Of a DNA stretch of 64,000 bases, positions 1 through 10,029 are shown piece by piece. The first letter of the stretch is position 1. Every line of letters begins with the position of its first letter. The position numbers were made by a program, and so were the translations under genes. Source of the stretch: Symbiodinium natans (Eukaryota; Sar; Dinophyceae; Suessiales; Symbiodiniaceae); the NCBI GenBank assembly GCA_905221605.1, contig CAJNDS010000681.1:7501-71500 (forward strand). The letters run 5' to 3'. The notes below the pieces were generated by a model, which saw nothing but the letters and a program-made list of their open reading frames with translations, was not told the DNA's origin and did not search any database.

Positions 1-60
1 TTTACGGGTTTACGGGTCCAAGCGTTTAGGGGCTTAGGGTTACGGCATTCCTTGCCTCTT

Positions 61-1775
61 TAAAGACCTATTTCCTCCAAAATCCTGAGCTAGGTGTGGC
101 ACACGAGTTTTAAGTACTGTACTATAGTAGGCGATAGCACCCATTACCCTTGGATGAAAAAGAGGCAAGCTTGCACGTGTGTAGGGCAACTGTTTCACAG
201 ACGAAGCCGACGGTCAAACTGTCGCGCGTTGGCGTCAGCTACGTCGCCCAATACAAAGAAGCTGGTACAGGATGCCAATGAAGGCACTGGCAGGGTTCAG
301 GGTTTAGGGTTTAGGGTTTGGGGTTCAGGGTTTCGGGTTTCGGGTTTAGGGTTTAGGGTTTAGGGTTTAGGGTTTAGGGTTTAGGGTTTAGGGCACGGGC
401 ACACTATAGGTTGCCCCAACTTCCAGACCGAGAACATGCACTGTGCACCTCTGCCTGTACACGTATGTGCCTCTACGCGAGAAGTGCCGCAGTTTGCCCT
501 TCTGAAGGCATCGAAAGCCGTCAAAAACCTTACAACCCACACACACACACACCCAAAAGTGCATAAGAAACACATATTTTAAAAAGAAGCAAAAGCAAGC
601 ACTGCCAGGAGGTGGGAGCGCTCCACATGCAGAGCCCTCAGAGCCCATGGATGCAACGTGTTCCCCAAGACTTTCAAGAAGGGGGGTTTGGGGTTTTTTT
701 TCGGGTGGTTTAAGTCCCTTTAAGTCCCTTTAGGGCCTTGAGGGTCTTTGGGGCCTTTTAGGGCCTTTTAGGGCTTCAAGGTTGCATATATGCGCTGCGT
801 CGTGGTTTGGCCTGTACTCTTTGTTGGTGCTTTGAGCGGGGCGTGGGGGGGAGGGGGGGGTGGGGGGTGGGGATCGGGGAGAAGAGCAAGGGACCACCAC
901 CTATCCTCTGGGATGGGTTGGGGACAAGAGCACAAGAGTGGTCTCGTGCTTTCTTGAAGCGTGGCGGTCACGGCAAGAAGTGGAGCAGCAGGTGATGCCC
1001 AGCGCTGTTCCTCTGTTCATCTCAAAGCCGTGACCAAGGTGGGTGCAGGAAGAGAGCACGACGGCTTGAGAAGCTCCCCTCCTTTGCTTTTGTTTTGTTC
1101 CATCGCTGCCATCGCCTATGGCCATTGCTTCGATCTATCCTAAGCATTCAGCTTCAGCAAACCGCAAAATGAACTTCACTCAGATTCGGCATGCGCCCGC
1201 AGAAAAGTAGCTGCTTGATCTTGGGCACTCCATACTGAGTCTTCCCCGAGTGCCCTTGTACTTGTTGTCACAGACGTTTTCAAGAGAGCAACGTGCAGAA
1301 TTGCTTGACAGGATTACCCGCACTCCTTCCTTACGCAGCCCCCCTTTACCCCCAGCATAAGAAAAGAACAACGCGGGGGAGCCCTGGTCATGTATGCCGC
1401 TAGCGACCCGCACCGCATGGAGAGCGTTCCCTTGAAAACGGGCTTGGAGAGCGAAGTGAGCACAGTGCGCAAGCGAAGCTTCCTCCCAGTAGGGGTCGCA
1501 CGCGACCCCAAAAGGACCCTAAAGCTTTGGTCTACATCAGGCGCAGGTACAGCAGCTGCTGGCAAGAGCATCTGCGCAACACGTTTGAAATAGTGTAGGC
1601 TGAGGCTAGGTATTGCAGGTTGAGGTTGCAGGGCACAGCATCATATTTGTCTCTAAGCGCGTTTTGCTTCAGCTGAGTCAGATCTTCACACGTTGCCCAC
1701 ACTCTTGCTTCTCGGCGTGCCGTGTCCTAGATCCCTTGATCTTTCACCACTTGGCGGGATTTCCAATTGCAAGAC
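61..1775. repeat. 1.7 kb segmental duplication, copy 1
   Basis: This block matches 21325-23045 over most of its length in the same orientation. Both copies share the cytosine-rich start with 'cctccaaaa', a stretch containing 'cggtcaaactgtcgcgcgtt', a G-rich tract, and a tail with 'gtctctaagcgcgttttgc'. Divergence looks like roughly 10-20 percent with many small indels. Copy 1 carries a telomere-repeat insertion (291-399) that copy 2 lacks. Copy 2 carries about 210 extra bases (about 22190-22405) absent here. No convincing gene is seen in either copy; the short open frames differ between copies and are not conserved. It is probably a dispersed non-coding repeat or an old segmental duplication. 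Confidence 0.85.
291..399 (+). repeat. Interstitial telomere repeat inserted in the duplication
   Basis: This is an array of TTTAGGG units, degenerate at the left (TTCAGGG, TTTCGGG, TTTGGGG) and perfect over about 345-393. In the related copy, the sequence 'ggcactgg' runs directly into 'cacactat' at 21568/21569. Here the same two words are separated by this 109-bp block, so the insertion is almost base-exact with nothing obvious deleted. Confidence 0.9.
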
Positions 1776-2595
1776 CCGAAGGTGTTGAAGCTTGAAGGCA
1801 AGCAGAATTTGGGCGCGCGCGCGCGCGCGCGCAGGGCTCTTCAAGTATACACAGACGCGCAGAACGGACTCCTCTGAACTTCGACTAGTCTTTAGCATCC
1901 AAGACAAAGCAGTCTTGCATTGTTCTCATACGACCTTTCTTGCATTGTGGAGGTCGCCTCAGCTTCCCTACCTTCTTGATTGATTTTGCTTCCCCTCTTC
2001 TTGGGAAACCGCACACCTCACCCACACACTGACACTCCACTTGCACACTCAGTGTTGCGAAGGAGGAAGCTGGAATCCTGAAGCCGAATCAGCTCAGTAG
2101 AGCCCCCTAGAATGTAACAAGTATCAAGAACTCATGATGTGCTGAGCACATCCTCGGGCAGCAATGTCTCGGCAGCGAATTGCCGATCTTCATCGGGTGT
2201 CCAGCAGTCCTTCCCATCAGGTAAAGGGATGTAAAGGGGTCAAGTCCATTCTGCACCCTGTTCCTTTGTGAGCTTTGAACACCTGAAGTCGGCCACATAC
2301 TGGGCATCCCAGGACATGCGTCTGAAGTTTGTCTGCACCATGATGGGCACCTTCAAGAGGCCTTGCAGGAGGGAGCGCCGTTCAGCTTCGGAGATTCCGG
2401 GAGCTTCAAGTCTTCTCCACGGTCGGGTCTAGAGTCAGCCAAAGCCTGATTTTTTTTTGAGATCTTTTCTAGGCCCAGGAGCCCCGCTATGGCCCCTGTT
2501 CGGAAAGTAGTTCCTGCCCGCACCAGACATTTTGGCCTCAGTTTTCGTTGCCGACCCCAACTCAGAGTTTGACATCCCGGAGCAAGCGCGCGCCC
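1776..2595. other. Unassigned interval before the SHQW gene
   Basis: I see no supported gene here. It holds a short (GC)n run at about 1811-1832, then ordinary mixed sequence. The stretch just before 2596 is open in more than one frame and could include an upstream exon of the SHQW-domain gene, but no splice pair is clear. Confidence 0.5.
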
Positions 2596-3153
2596 ATGGC
2601 AAGATGCCACTGCGGACACAGCCGGACTCCGCTCGTGCAGCTCAGTTCGCTGGAGGTCAGGGGAGATGTTGACTCGAATGACCGCATGTCGTTTCCCATG
2701 TACGTGGTTCCGGCGGCGAAGCTGCTCGGAATGACCACAGTCCAAGCGCACGAGGATCTGAAGGCTTCCGGTGACATTGAGGTGTTCGACGAAAGCAAGG
2801 GCAACGCAGCTTTCGTTTCTCACCAGTGGGCCGGCAGGGGCCATCCTGATCCGGAGTTCAAGCAGATGCGTGTTTTGCAGGAGACCCTGCGGCAGATCCT
2901 TTCACGACAGGGCTTTATTGCCCCAGATTTTGTAACCGAAGTCAGCGCGCCAATGGCCAAAGGGATCTCCTACCAGGACTTCCAGTCCCGTCCGTTGTTC
3001 ATGTGGTACGACTACTTCTCGGTGCCACAACGCGAAAAGCGAGCTTCCTTACACGAGGTTACTGATGAGAGTGATGGCAGCAACCAGGCCAAAGCCATCA
3101 ACAGCATCCCCGCGTATGTTGCGAAGTGTCGATTCTTCGTCGCTCTTTGTCCC
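2596..3153 (+). CDS. SHQW-domain protein, partial exon
   Basis: I cannot assign a biochemical function. From memory of dinoflagellate proteomes, this is a large family marked by a cluster of motifs all present here: an N-terminal 'FPMYVVPAAKLLGM', then 'FVSHQW' followed by 'HPDPEFKQMRVLQ', then 'PLFMWYDYFSVPQ', then 'AINSIPAYVAKCRFFVALCP'. The alternation of predicted strands with SHQW and DYFS motifs recalls TIR-like or heterokaryon-incompatibility-like folds, which is inference. The first in-frame ATG is at 2596, but the frame is open upstream and a 5' exon may exist. Family similarity stops at about 3153, where the sequence turns AT-rich and then reaches TTTAGGG repeats at 3252. No downstream exon is found, so the gene is either split by an intron whose 3' part I cannot see or truncated. 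A better-preserved relative lies at 59185-61182. Confidence 0.7.
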
Positions 3154-3251
3154 ACACACGCATGTTATATACATTTATATACATTTATTTTAAGGGGCTG
3201 CGCCCATGGGCGAGCAGCGCAGGCAGAAGCGCGGGGCGAGCAGATCCGTCA

Positions 3252-3278
3252 AGGGTTTAGGGTTTAGGGTTTAGGGTC
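3252..3278 (+). repeat. Short TTTAGGG array
   Basis: About three and a half perfect TTTAGGG units lie just past the end of the recognisable SHQW coding sequence. The sequence after it changes abruptly to a GC-rich stretch with repeated 'tgatgc' words (about 3300-3395). Confidence 0.85.
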
Positions 3279-3625
3279 CTATGCCCGCCCTTTGGGGGGC
3301 ATCATGCTCCTGATGCGCCCCCGGGGTCCCCTGATGCGCGCCTGGGGGTCCCGGGCTGAACCCGCTGATGCTCATGATGCGCGCGGGCATCATGGGGCAT
3401 CCGCGCCCGTCCCATTTTTCGTGCCTCAACCCACGAAAACCGACCGGGCCGCCAAAGGTCGGCGGCACTGGCGTTCGGCCTAATTCTGCTTCGCAGAAGG
3501 CCGGGACGACCCGAGCTAAAAGGTCCGCCAATGCTCGGTCCTTGGGGACCTCGCGCTGCCCGATTTAATGGCTACCGCCAGTGCCGCCGACCCCAGACCC
3601 AACAAGACAGTCCTCTGATGTGCTT

Positions 3626-3636
3626 TGGGGTGGGGT

Positions 3637-3668
<32 letters not shown>

Positions 3669-4066
3669 GGGGTGGGGGGGGGGGGGTGGGGGGTGGGGGG
3701 GGGGTGGGGGTGGGACCCCCGTCCCACCTACCCTCCATCACCCCCCCCCCCACCCCCACCCCCCCCCGCAAGCCCCCCCACCCCGCCCCCCAACCCATCA
3801 CCCCTTCTGGCCCCCAAATCCCCTTTAAAAGGTGGGGACGGGGTTGGGGGGGACTGGGCCGGAGGTTGGGGGGCGCGTAGGTGGGGTAAGGGTGGGGGGG
3901 CACAGGGGGTGGGCGGTGGGGGGCTGGGACTTGGGCGGTGGAGTACAGCTTAGGTTCAAGGGGGGGGGGGGGGGGGCTGGGCCACAGGGGGGGTGGGGGG
4001 TGGCGGGGTAGCGGGGTGGGGGGGTGGGGGGTTGGGGGGGGGTTGGGGGGGGTGGGGCAAGCGGAG
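3626..4066. repeat. Poly-G/poly-C low-complexity block
   Basis: A run of 31 consecutive G (3637-3667) continues as G-rich sequence to about 3712. It is followed by a C-rich tract (about 3731-3800) and a second G-rich zone (about 3837-4058). The long glycine, proline or tryptophan/glycine open frames here are artefacts of this composition. The G block followed by a C block could fold back on itself or form G-quadruplex and i-motif structures. Confidence 0.9.
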
Positions 4067-4237
4067 CAAGAGAGGATTGGAGCCCTTTAAATCATCTGAT
4101 CAGGGGACCATGATGGGGCCATGAGCCACTAGGGGCCAGCAAACGAAGCGGGCATGCTTTAATGGGCCAGTCCATGGGGGGGGTGGGGTAGGGGAGCATT
4201 GGGTCTTCACTGACGCCGCCCCCGGCTGGGGTCGGCG

Positions 4238-4238
4238 G

Positions 4239-4272
<34 letters not shown>

Positions 4273-4284
4273 TTCAAGAGATAC

Positions 4285-4316
<32 letters not shown>

Positions 4317-4383
4317 GTACACACACATAATTACATGCGTGTGTATATGCATATGTGTATACGTGTATGTGTATATGTATATG

Positions 4384-4419
<36 letters not shown>

Positions 4420-4470
4420 ATGCATATATATTCGTGGAGATGTATATGTATATGTATATGTATATGTATC
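4238..4470. repeat. TA/TATG microsatellite cluster
   Basis: Tandem TA dinucleotides are interspersed with TATG, GTGTA and TATGTA variants. Open frames reading as Ile/Tyr or Tyr/Val alternations are repeat artefacts. Confidence 0.9.
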
Positions 4471-5300
4471 GCAAAATTTGAATGCGGCTTGAAGGGAAAT
4501 ATGCCCGCTGCAGGCAGAGGATCTGTTCGGCGTCAACTTGAACTCTTACCTTACCACGACAAGCGCAAGGTGCTCTGCAAGACCGTGCCCTGGCAGACTC
4601 AGACAAGAGCGCATGCTGGTCCTTTGAGGCCATGAACGGATAAATGTATGACCTGACTCCGGGGTTCTTCGAAGCTGCGCAAGCGAAAGCCTACAGCCCC
4701 GCGCAGCCACGGTGGCTCAAAAGTGGGCTGCAACCTGCTTCCCTTGCCTCCAGTGATGGTGACGTTGTCTAAGAATCTCAGCTACATGACGGCCATTTTT
4801 GGCTGTTCTTTCCTTTGTTTCAAGTTGCAAGTAAGGAAACGGCCTGAACGACATGGAATCGATGCCATGTATTGCCAGGCTCCTCCTCGTCCTCCTGGGA
4901 CTGGCAGTCTCCGTGCGTGTTGAGTTAGCTGATGGCGCTGATTTGATCCTGCACAATGACTAGCACGGTTTTGCGGGGCAGGGTCGAGAAAACATCATGT
5001 TAAGCGTCGAGTAAACATCAAGTTAAGACTTCAGTGCGAATCCATCCCCAGTTGAGCCCCTCTCCAGACTGTCCGCTATGCATTTTGGGGGCCCCGCGCA
5101 ACACATTTGGTGTGTTTGTCGGACCCCGCAAAACGCATTGTGTGTTTGATGCGTTGTAAGTGGCGGGGCTTCCCGCAATGCATTTTCCCATTTTGGCACC
5201 GGAGGTAAGGCGGTGGCGCCTCCGGAGGCTTCCCGTGCATTTTCCAGTCGCCGCAAAATGCACCAGGCCCTGCCTGAACTGTCTACGGGAAGGAAAGCTT
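4471..5300. other. Intergenic sequence with short repeats
   Basis: No gene is supported. The stretch 5085-5265 contains several 'tgcatttt'/'aaaatgca' words in both orientations, which would pair locally. Confidence 0.4.
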
Positions 5301-5307
5301 CAAAAGA

Positions 5308-5750
5308 CTGTCCCTAAACCCTGAACCCCAAGCCCTAAACCCCTAAACCCTAAACAGGCAAACCCTACGGAATACGAACAACTATCCTAAAGCCTGAGCG
5401 CCAAGCCCTAAATCCCTGAACAACCCGTAAACCCGAAACACCTAGATTGTCTGGGCCTTGCAGACCCAAGAATAAAACCCAAACCGTAAAACCTATATTT
5501 TTTGTCATGCAAGCAACCCTGAGGAGTACGAAACACTGTCCCTAAACCCTCAACCCCAAGCCTTAAACCCCTAAACCCTGAAAGTGTCTGTTTTTTTTCT
5601 AACAAGCGAACCCTAAAGAGTACGAAAAACTGTCCCAAACACTGCAGGCCAAGCCCTGAACCCCTAAACAGCCCATAAACCCCAAACACCTAAATTGTCT
5701 GTCTGGGCCTTGCAGCCCAAAAGAAACACAGAACCAATCCCGAAACCCCT
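5308..5750 (-). repeat. Telomere-like satellite, left of retroelement
   Basis: This is a degenerate higher-order repeat. CCCTAAA-type words alternate with a non-telomeric spacer of the form 'gagtacgaaaaactgtcc' and 'gaaagtgtctgtttttt'. The same composite unit continues on the other side of the mobile element (9099-9838), so the element was inserted into this satellite. Confidence 0.85.
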
Positions 5751-5842
5751 GCATTGCATGTTTTGGCTGGCAGGGTAGGTGACATGCTGTATGCAAATGG
5801 ACCCATTTTCGGCATCGCAGCCTTCGCATTTCAAATCAGATC
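5751..5842 (+). repeat. Retroelement terminal repeat A1
   Basis: 92 bp, starting 'gcattgcatgttttgg' and ending 'caaatcagatc'. It differs from the A copies at 8235 and 8667 at only a few positions (for example ctgg/ttgg, tatgca/tgtgca). It marks the left end of the element exactly where the telomere-like satellite stops. Confidence 0.9.
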
Positions 5843-5866
5843 TCCATCTTATGTTTCTCTTCTTCC

Positions 5867-6208
5867 GTGATGAATCGTGGACGATCACGAACCCGATCTC
5901 CGTCTCAAGAAACTGCTGACTCATCTGCGCGGAGGGCGCAGTCGGAATTGTCACCATCGCTAAAGAGATTGCTTGCCGAAACATCAGTCGGCAATCTGTC
6001 GGAGGAAGATCTTCTCTCAAAAGGCATTTTGCATACGAGAGATTTGGCATACGGATGGGAAGCAGAAGAGTTGATCAGCTTTGACAATCCAGATGCATGG
6101 CTTCGCTTGCACAAACAGGCTAGCCAGCAAGCTGAAAGACGAGCAGCGTCGACAGCTCGACTGGCGCATGTGGTTGTAAGTGTGGCTCCACGACAAGCAA
6201 AACAATGA
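5867..6208 (+). CDS. Small retroelement ORF, possibly gag-like
   Basis: A 113-residue open frame begins at an ATG 25 bp after terminal repeat A1. The N-terminus is rich in Arg and Ser (MMNRGRSRTRSPSQ), then come acidic and leucine-rich segments (SLKRLLAETS, LSEEDLLSKG) and an alanine/arginine-rich end. It overlaps the start of the recombinase frame by about 30 bp in a different frame. I recognise no domain. Its position and basic N-terminus suit the first, nucleic-acid-binding ORF of a DIRS-type element, but that is inference from place alone. It could also be the N-terminal part of the recombinase polyprotein displaced by a frameshift. Confidence 0.5.
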   Translation: MMNRGRSRTRSPSQETADSSARRAQSELSPSLKRLLAETSVGNLSEEDLLSKGILHTRDLAYGWEAEELISFDNPDAWLRLHKQASQQAERRAASTARLAHVVVSVAPRQAKQ

Positions 6209-7318
6209 AGACCGAAGACAGTCTTTGGCGCGCAGCCTGCTGCTTATCCTGTTGCATAATATAGCCCATTCCACCAAGTCCAAGGAGGTGGAAGCCTGCC
6301 CGGGGCCCATGATCTCAACTCTTCGGGGAATTTGGGAAGTGAAGTTGACATCGTACTCGGCCGACACTTTGCGTACTGCTCTTGCAGCATGGCGAAGGTG
6401 GTCCGCCTGGATTTTAAAGCAAGCACCGCCCATTCCGCCCCTGCCGGCGCTGGAAGTTCACGTGGCCTTGTTCGCGCGACAAGTTTTTCTTGGAGCAGAT
6501 GTTCACCGGCGAAATGCAGGAGGATCGGGTGCAGTGGCGTCAGTACTAGCTGGCCTTCGCTTCCTGCACGACCATTTGGGCCTTGATATTAGAACAAGGG
6601 ATTCTTTGGTCAGCTCAGTGACGCTGGATGAAGAAGCCAAGCCGCTTAAACAAGCTGAGCCTTTGCAACTGCGAGATTTAGCTGTGCTAGAAGCTCTCAT
6701 GGAGTCCCCCAACGATGTGCTGTCGTTTCTTTGCTGTGCCGCTCTGGCGTTGACGTACGGGGGAGTACGTTTCAGGCACCTGCAGCGCAGCAAGCCGTCT
6801 CACTCAGTTAAAGAAGGCGTGGTTTTCACTTGCCACCAAGGCAAAACACGCAAGAACGGACGGCCAGCTGCTCCTTTCCAATGGTTCTTGCCGCAGCACG
6901 GAGTCTGGAGACGCGATCTGGCAGATACTTTCTGTGAGAAGTGGCGCCAGCTGACAAGCCAAAGCGTCGGCTTTCTTGTTCCTTCTTTGTGGCCATACCG
7001 AACGACGCTTCAGAAAGCAAAAGGCTTCGTCCTCCTTCGCATGAATGTCAGCTCATGGAACAGAGTAATCAGGCAGCTGGTCAGCGTCGAGGTTGCAACT
7101 TGGCCAAGAAGAACCGGCGAAGAGCCGTCTTCCTACTCGCCTAGTCTAGGCGACTCCTGAGCACTGTGGCTGGCGCACTCGGCATGGATGATGAGCAGCG
7201 TCTCGCCTTAGGGTCTTGGCAAGTACCGGCGTCTGAGGCCGCTGCAGGCAGCAGAACCATGCCCCTGCGTTACAGCGGTTGGCGTCGCCCTGTTTCGGAA
7301 GCTAGATTTTCAGCGTAA
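6180..7318 (+). pseudogene. Tyrosine recombinase of the retroelement, frameshifted
   Basis: The frame open to about 7080 has the layout of a tyrosine recombinase: an alpha-helical core-binding region (about 6330-6620), then the catalytic domain. Catalytic features I can point to are the first arginine in 'LTYGGVRFRHLQRS' (near 6750-6790) and the lysine loop 'CHQGKTRKNGRP' (near 6830-6865). The last part lies in another frame at about 7148-7318, with 'RRLLSTVAGALGMDDEQ', then 'LALGSWQ' and 'MPLRYSGW', which supply the second arginine, the tryptophan and the tyrosine nucleophile. A TAG sits just before this last segment and the frame changes between the two parts. The copy is therefore disabled or relies on recoding. 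In the family the enzyme integrates a circular double-stranded intermediate. The annotated start is a GTG; a true start may lie in the preceding ORF. Confidence 0.75.
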
Positions 7319-7871
7319 GCGTCCGCTGCTTCGAGTTTGGACAGATGCCATGTTTCAGCCAGGCTCCCCAGTAGGCCTCGGGTGCATTGTAAGCGGAGGA
7401 TGTTTAAGGCGACCGGTTGCGTTGTACGCTACTGTGCCAGATTCCCTCTTAAAGCAGTTGCTCCCCCGAGAAACTTTCATCAATCAGGCAGAGATTTTAG
7501 CTTTGCTGTTGGGGCCGAGTAACCTGCCGGAAGTATTTCAAGGTTCCGATGTGGTGTCTTTTGTTGATAACACGTCTGCCTTAGAAGGGGCCATTAGCGG
7601 GGTCAGTCCCGTGGAGGACAATGCGGCCCTGCTTGCGTGCTACCAGCTGCTGCTGGCCAAGCTTGATGCCCGTGCGTGGCATGAGTTCGTCGAAAGCAAA
7701 GCTAACTGTGCTGACGGTGTCTCACGTCAGGGTCGCCACGCACCCATCATCCAGCAGTTTCACATGGATTTTCGTGAAGTCTCTTTACCGGATTTCCCAA
7801 ATTTGGCAGAAGCTCCGCTACACGCGTTGCTGAGTGCTTTTTCGCTAACGCCGGAGGCAATGTTTCAGTAG
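7300..7871 (+). CDS. RNase H-like domain of the retroelement
   Basis: The frame is open through 'LLRVWTDAMFQPGSPVG' and ends at TAG 7871; the first ATG is at 7350, after the first catalytic residue. All four acidic residues of a retroelement RNase H are visible in order: Asp in 'VWTDAM', Glu in 'FINQAEILAL', Asp in 'VVSFVDNTSAL' and Asp in 'ANCADGVSR'. The last motif is the usual C-terminal signature of DIRS and Ty3-type RNase H. The role would be removal of RNA from the RNA/DNA hybrid during reverse transcription. It overlaps the end of the recombinase frame. No YxDD reverse-transcriptase motif occurs anywhere in 5751-9098, which is odd because RNase H normally follows RT directly. Confidence 0.75.
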
Positions 7872-7981
7872 CAAAAGACCGGCAGTTCCTGAGCTGGCCA
7901 CACCACTTACCACAGTTCCCTTTTACCAGCTCTGTAAACACGCGGCACTGTTATCACAATGGGTGGCGTGCTGGTCTCAAT

Positions 7982-9098
7982 GGGATGGCACGCTACAGCA
8001 AACATCCGTGCAAGTGAGTCTTTCAGGATGTTAACTCATGTCCCGAAGTCAGGCTACTACTTGCGCGGTTGCTGGTCATCCCGGGAGGTCGTACGCTTTT
8101 GACCAACTGTAACATGTAAGCAGCCTCCCGACAAACCTGGCCTGCAAATGCTTGCAGCCAAAAGAGGAAATGGAAATGCTTGCGGGCAGCGTCTAAGCAT
8201 AAGCATCACAGTATTTATGTACGCCGCTTTGCACGCATTGCATGTTTTGGTTGGCAGGATAGGTGACATGCTGTGTGCAAATGGACCCATTTTCGGCATC
8301 GCAGCCTTCGCATTTCAAATCAGATCCCGCCCACCCGCCCTGTCTCGAATTGACCTGTGGTCATGACTTTAAACGAGACAGTGGAGTGGATGAGCTACGG
8401 GTCACGAACCATCGGGATGGCATGCTACAGCAAACATCCGTGCAAGTGAGTCTTTCAGGATGTTAACTCATGTCCCGAAGTCAGGCTACTACTTGTGCGG
8501 TTGCTGGTCATCCCGGGAGGTCGTACGCTTTTGACCAACTGTAACATGTAAGCAGCCTCCCGACAAACCTGGCCTGCAAATGCTTGCAGCCAAAAGAGGA
8601 AATGGAAATGCTTGCGGGCAGCGTCTAAGCATAAGCATCACAGTATTTATGTACGCCGCTTTGCACGCATTGCATGTTTTGGTTGGCAGGATAGGTGACA
8701 TGCTGTGTGCAAATGGACCCATTTTCGGCATCGCAGCCTTCGCATTTCAAATCAGATCCCGCCCACCCGCCCTGTCTCGAATTGACCTGTGGTCATGACT
8801 TTAAACGAGACAGTGGAGTGGATGAGCTACGGGTCACGAACCATCGGGATGGCATGCTACAGCAAACATCCGTGCAAGTGAGTCTTTCAGGATGTTAACT
8901 CATGTCCCGAAGTCAGGCTACTACTTGTGCGGTTGCTGGTCATCCCGGGAGGTCGTACGCTTTTGACCAACTGTAACATGTAAGCAGCCTCCCGACAAAC
9001 CTGGCCTGCAAATGCTTGCAGCCAAAAGAGGAAATGGAAATGCTTGCGGGCAGCGTCTAAGCATAAGCATCACAGTATTTATGTGCGCCACTTTGCAT
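7982..9098 (+). repeat. 432-bp tandem repeat at the element's right end
   Basis: The unit is B (253 bp), A (92 bp), X (87 bp), total 432 bp, present as B-A-X-B-A-X-B. Adjacent units are almost identical; corresponding bases such as 8057/8489/8921 are exactly 432 apart. X contains the inverted words 'gtctcg' and 'cgagac'. The repeat stops at 'ctttgca' (9091-9097), the same word that precedes A inside the array (8227-8233). This fixes the right end of the element. Confidence 0.9.
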
Positions 9099-9838
9099 AC
9101 ACCCCTAAACCCTGAAAGTGTCTTATTCTTTTGAAAAACAAGCAAAATTCCCAAAGGAGTACGAAAGAATGTCCTCAACCAAAAAACCTCAAAACCCCCT
9201 ACACCCCTAAACCATAAACCCTAAACACCTTAACCCTAGACCCTGATAGTGTCTGTTTTTTTGACAAGCAAACCCTACCGTAGGGAGTACGAAAAACTGA
9301 CTGTCCTAAATGTCGCCAACCCTCAACCTCAAAAAGCCCTAAACCCCTAAACCCAAAACCCTGACCATGAGTCGCACGATGTCACGATTGTTCCCTGCGA
9401 GTGATCCCAGAGGGGGTCTGCTAGGCGGGTGGCAAAAAAAGCACTTTAACCCTAAACCCTGATAGTGTTTTTTTAGCAAGCAAACCCTAAGGAGAACGAA
9501 AAACTTTCCTAAACCCTGAACCCCCAATCCCTAAACCCCTAAACAGCCCCTAAACCCTAAACACTTAAACTGTCTTTTTGAACCCTAAGGAGTACGAATA
9601 ACCGTCCTAAACCCTGAACCCCAAGCGCTTGGCCCCTAAACAGCACCGAAACCCTGAGCCCCTAAACCCTAAACCCTACTTTTCTATGCGAGCAAACCCT
9701 AAGAAGTGCGAAAAACTGTCCGAAACCCATAACCCCAAGCCCTCAACCCTAAACCCTAAACGTGTCTCTTGTTCCTTCTCTTTTTTTGAAAAAGCACACC
9801 CGAAGAAATACGAAAAACTATCCTAAACCGAATGAGTG
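9099..9838 (-). repeat. Telomere-like satellite, right of retroelement
   Basis: This continues the composite satellite seen at 5308-5750. CCCTAAA-type words alternate with 'aaaccctgaaagtgtct', a T-run, 'acaagcaaaccctaagga' and 'gtacgaaaaactgtcc'. At least five recognisable units of about 110-140 bp are present, diverged from each other. Confidence 0.85.
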
Positions 9839-10029
9839 GGTCGAAATAAGGGAAAAATTTGCAACCAAATAAAGACACGGAAAACTATTGAACTGGACAC
9901 CCATTATCCCGAAAGCACTCTGTGCGAAGATATCAACTGACACATATAGTTGGTTGTGTTGTCAGTGCGGTGATCGTGGTGCCGTGGTGTGGTGTAGTAG
10001 GCTAGAAGTAGATCGGTAGTGTAGTCTCA

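Larger units (their letters stand above)
5751..9098 (+). mobile_element. Tyrosine-recombinase retroelement with split direct repeats
   Basis: A 92-bp word A at 5751-5842 recurs at 8235-8326 and 8667-8758. A second word B (7982-8234) recurs at 8414-8666 and 8846-9098. The layout is therefore A, open frames, B-A-X-B-A-X-B, where X is an 87-bp spacer. This is the 'split direct repeat' plan known for Ngaro/PAT-type members of the DIRS order, which integrate by tyrosine recombinase through a circle. In line with that, no target-site duplication is visible; the left flank ends in 'aaacccct' and the right begins 'acacccctaaac'. The interior encodes a small ORF, a decayed tyrosine recombinase and an RNase H-like domain. 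No reverse transcriptase is present, so it is a defective or non-autonomous copy, or a type with an unusual gene set. The order YR before RNase H resembles the VIPER/TATE elements of kinetoplastids rather than classical DIRS. Confidence 0.8.

Noticed and set aside
3531-3953. Gly/Pro/Trp-rich frames on both strands
   Set aside because: Homopolymer G and C tracts lack stop codons; this is composition, not coding.
4780-4815. Possible relic of the dinoflagellate spliced leader
   Set aside because: 'ggccatttttggctg' shares only a core with the leader as I recall it, and no open frame follows at the expected distance.
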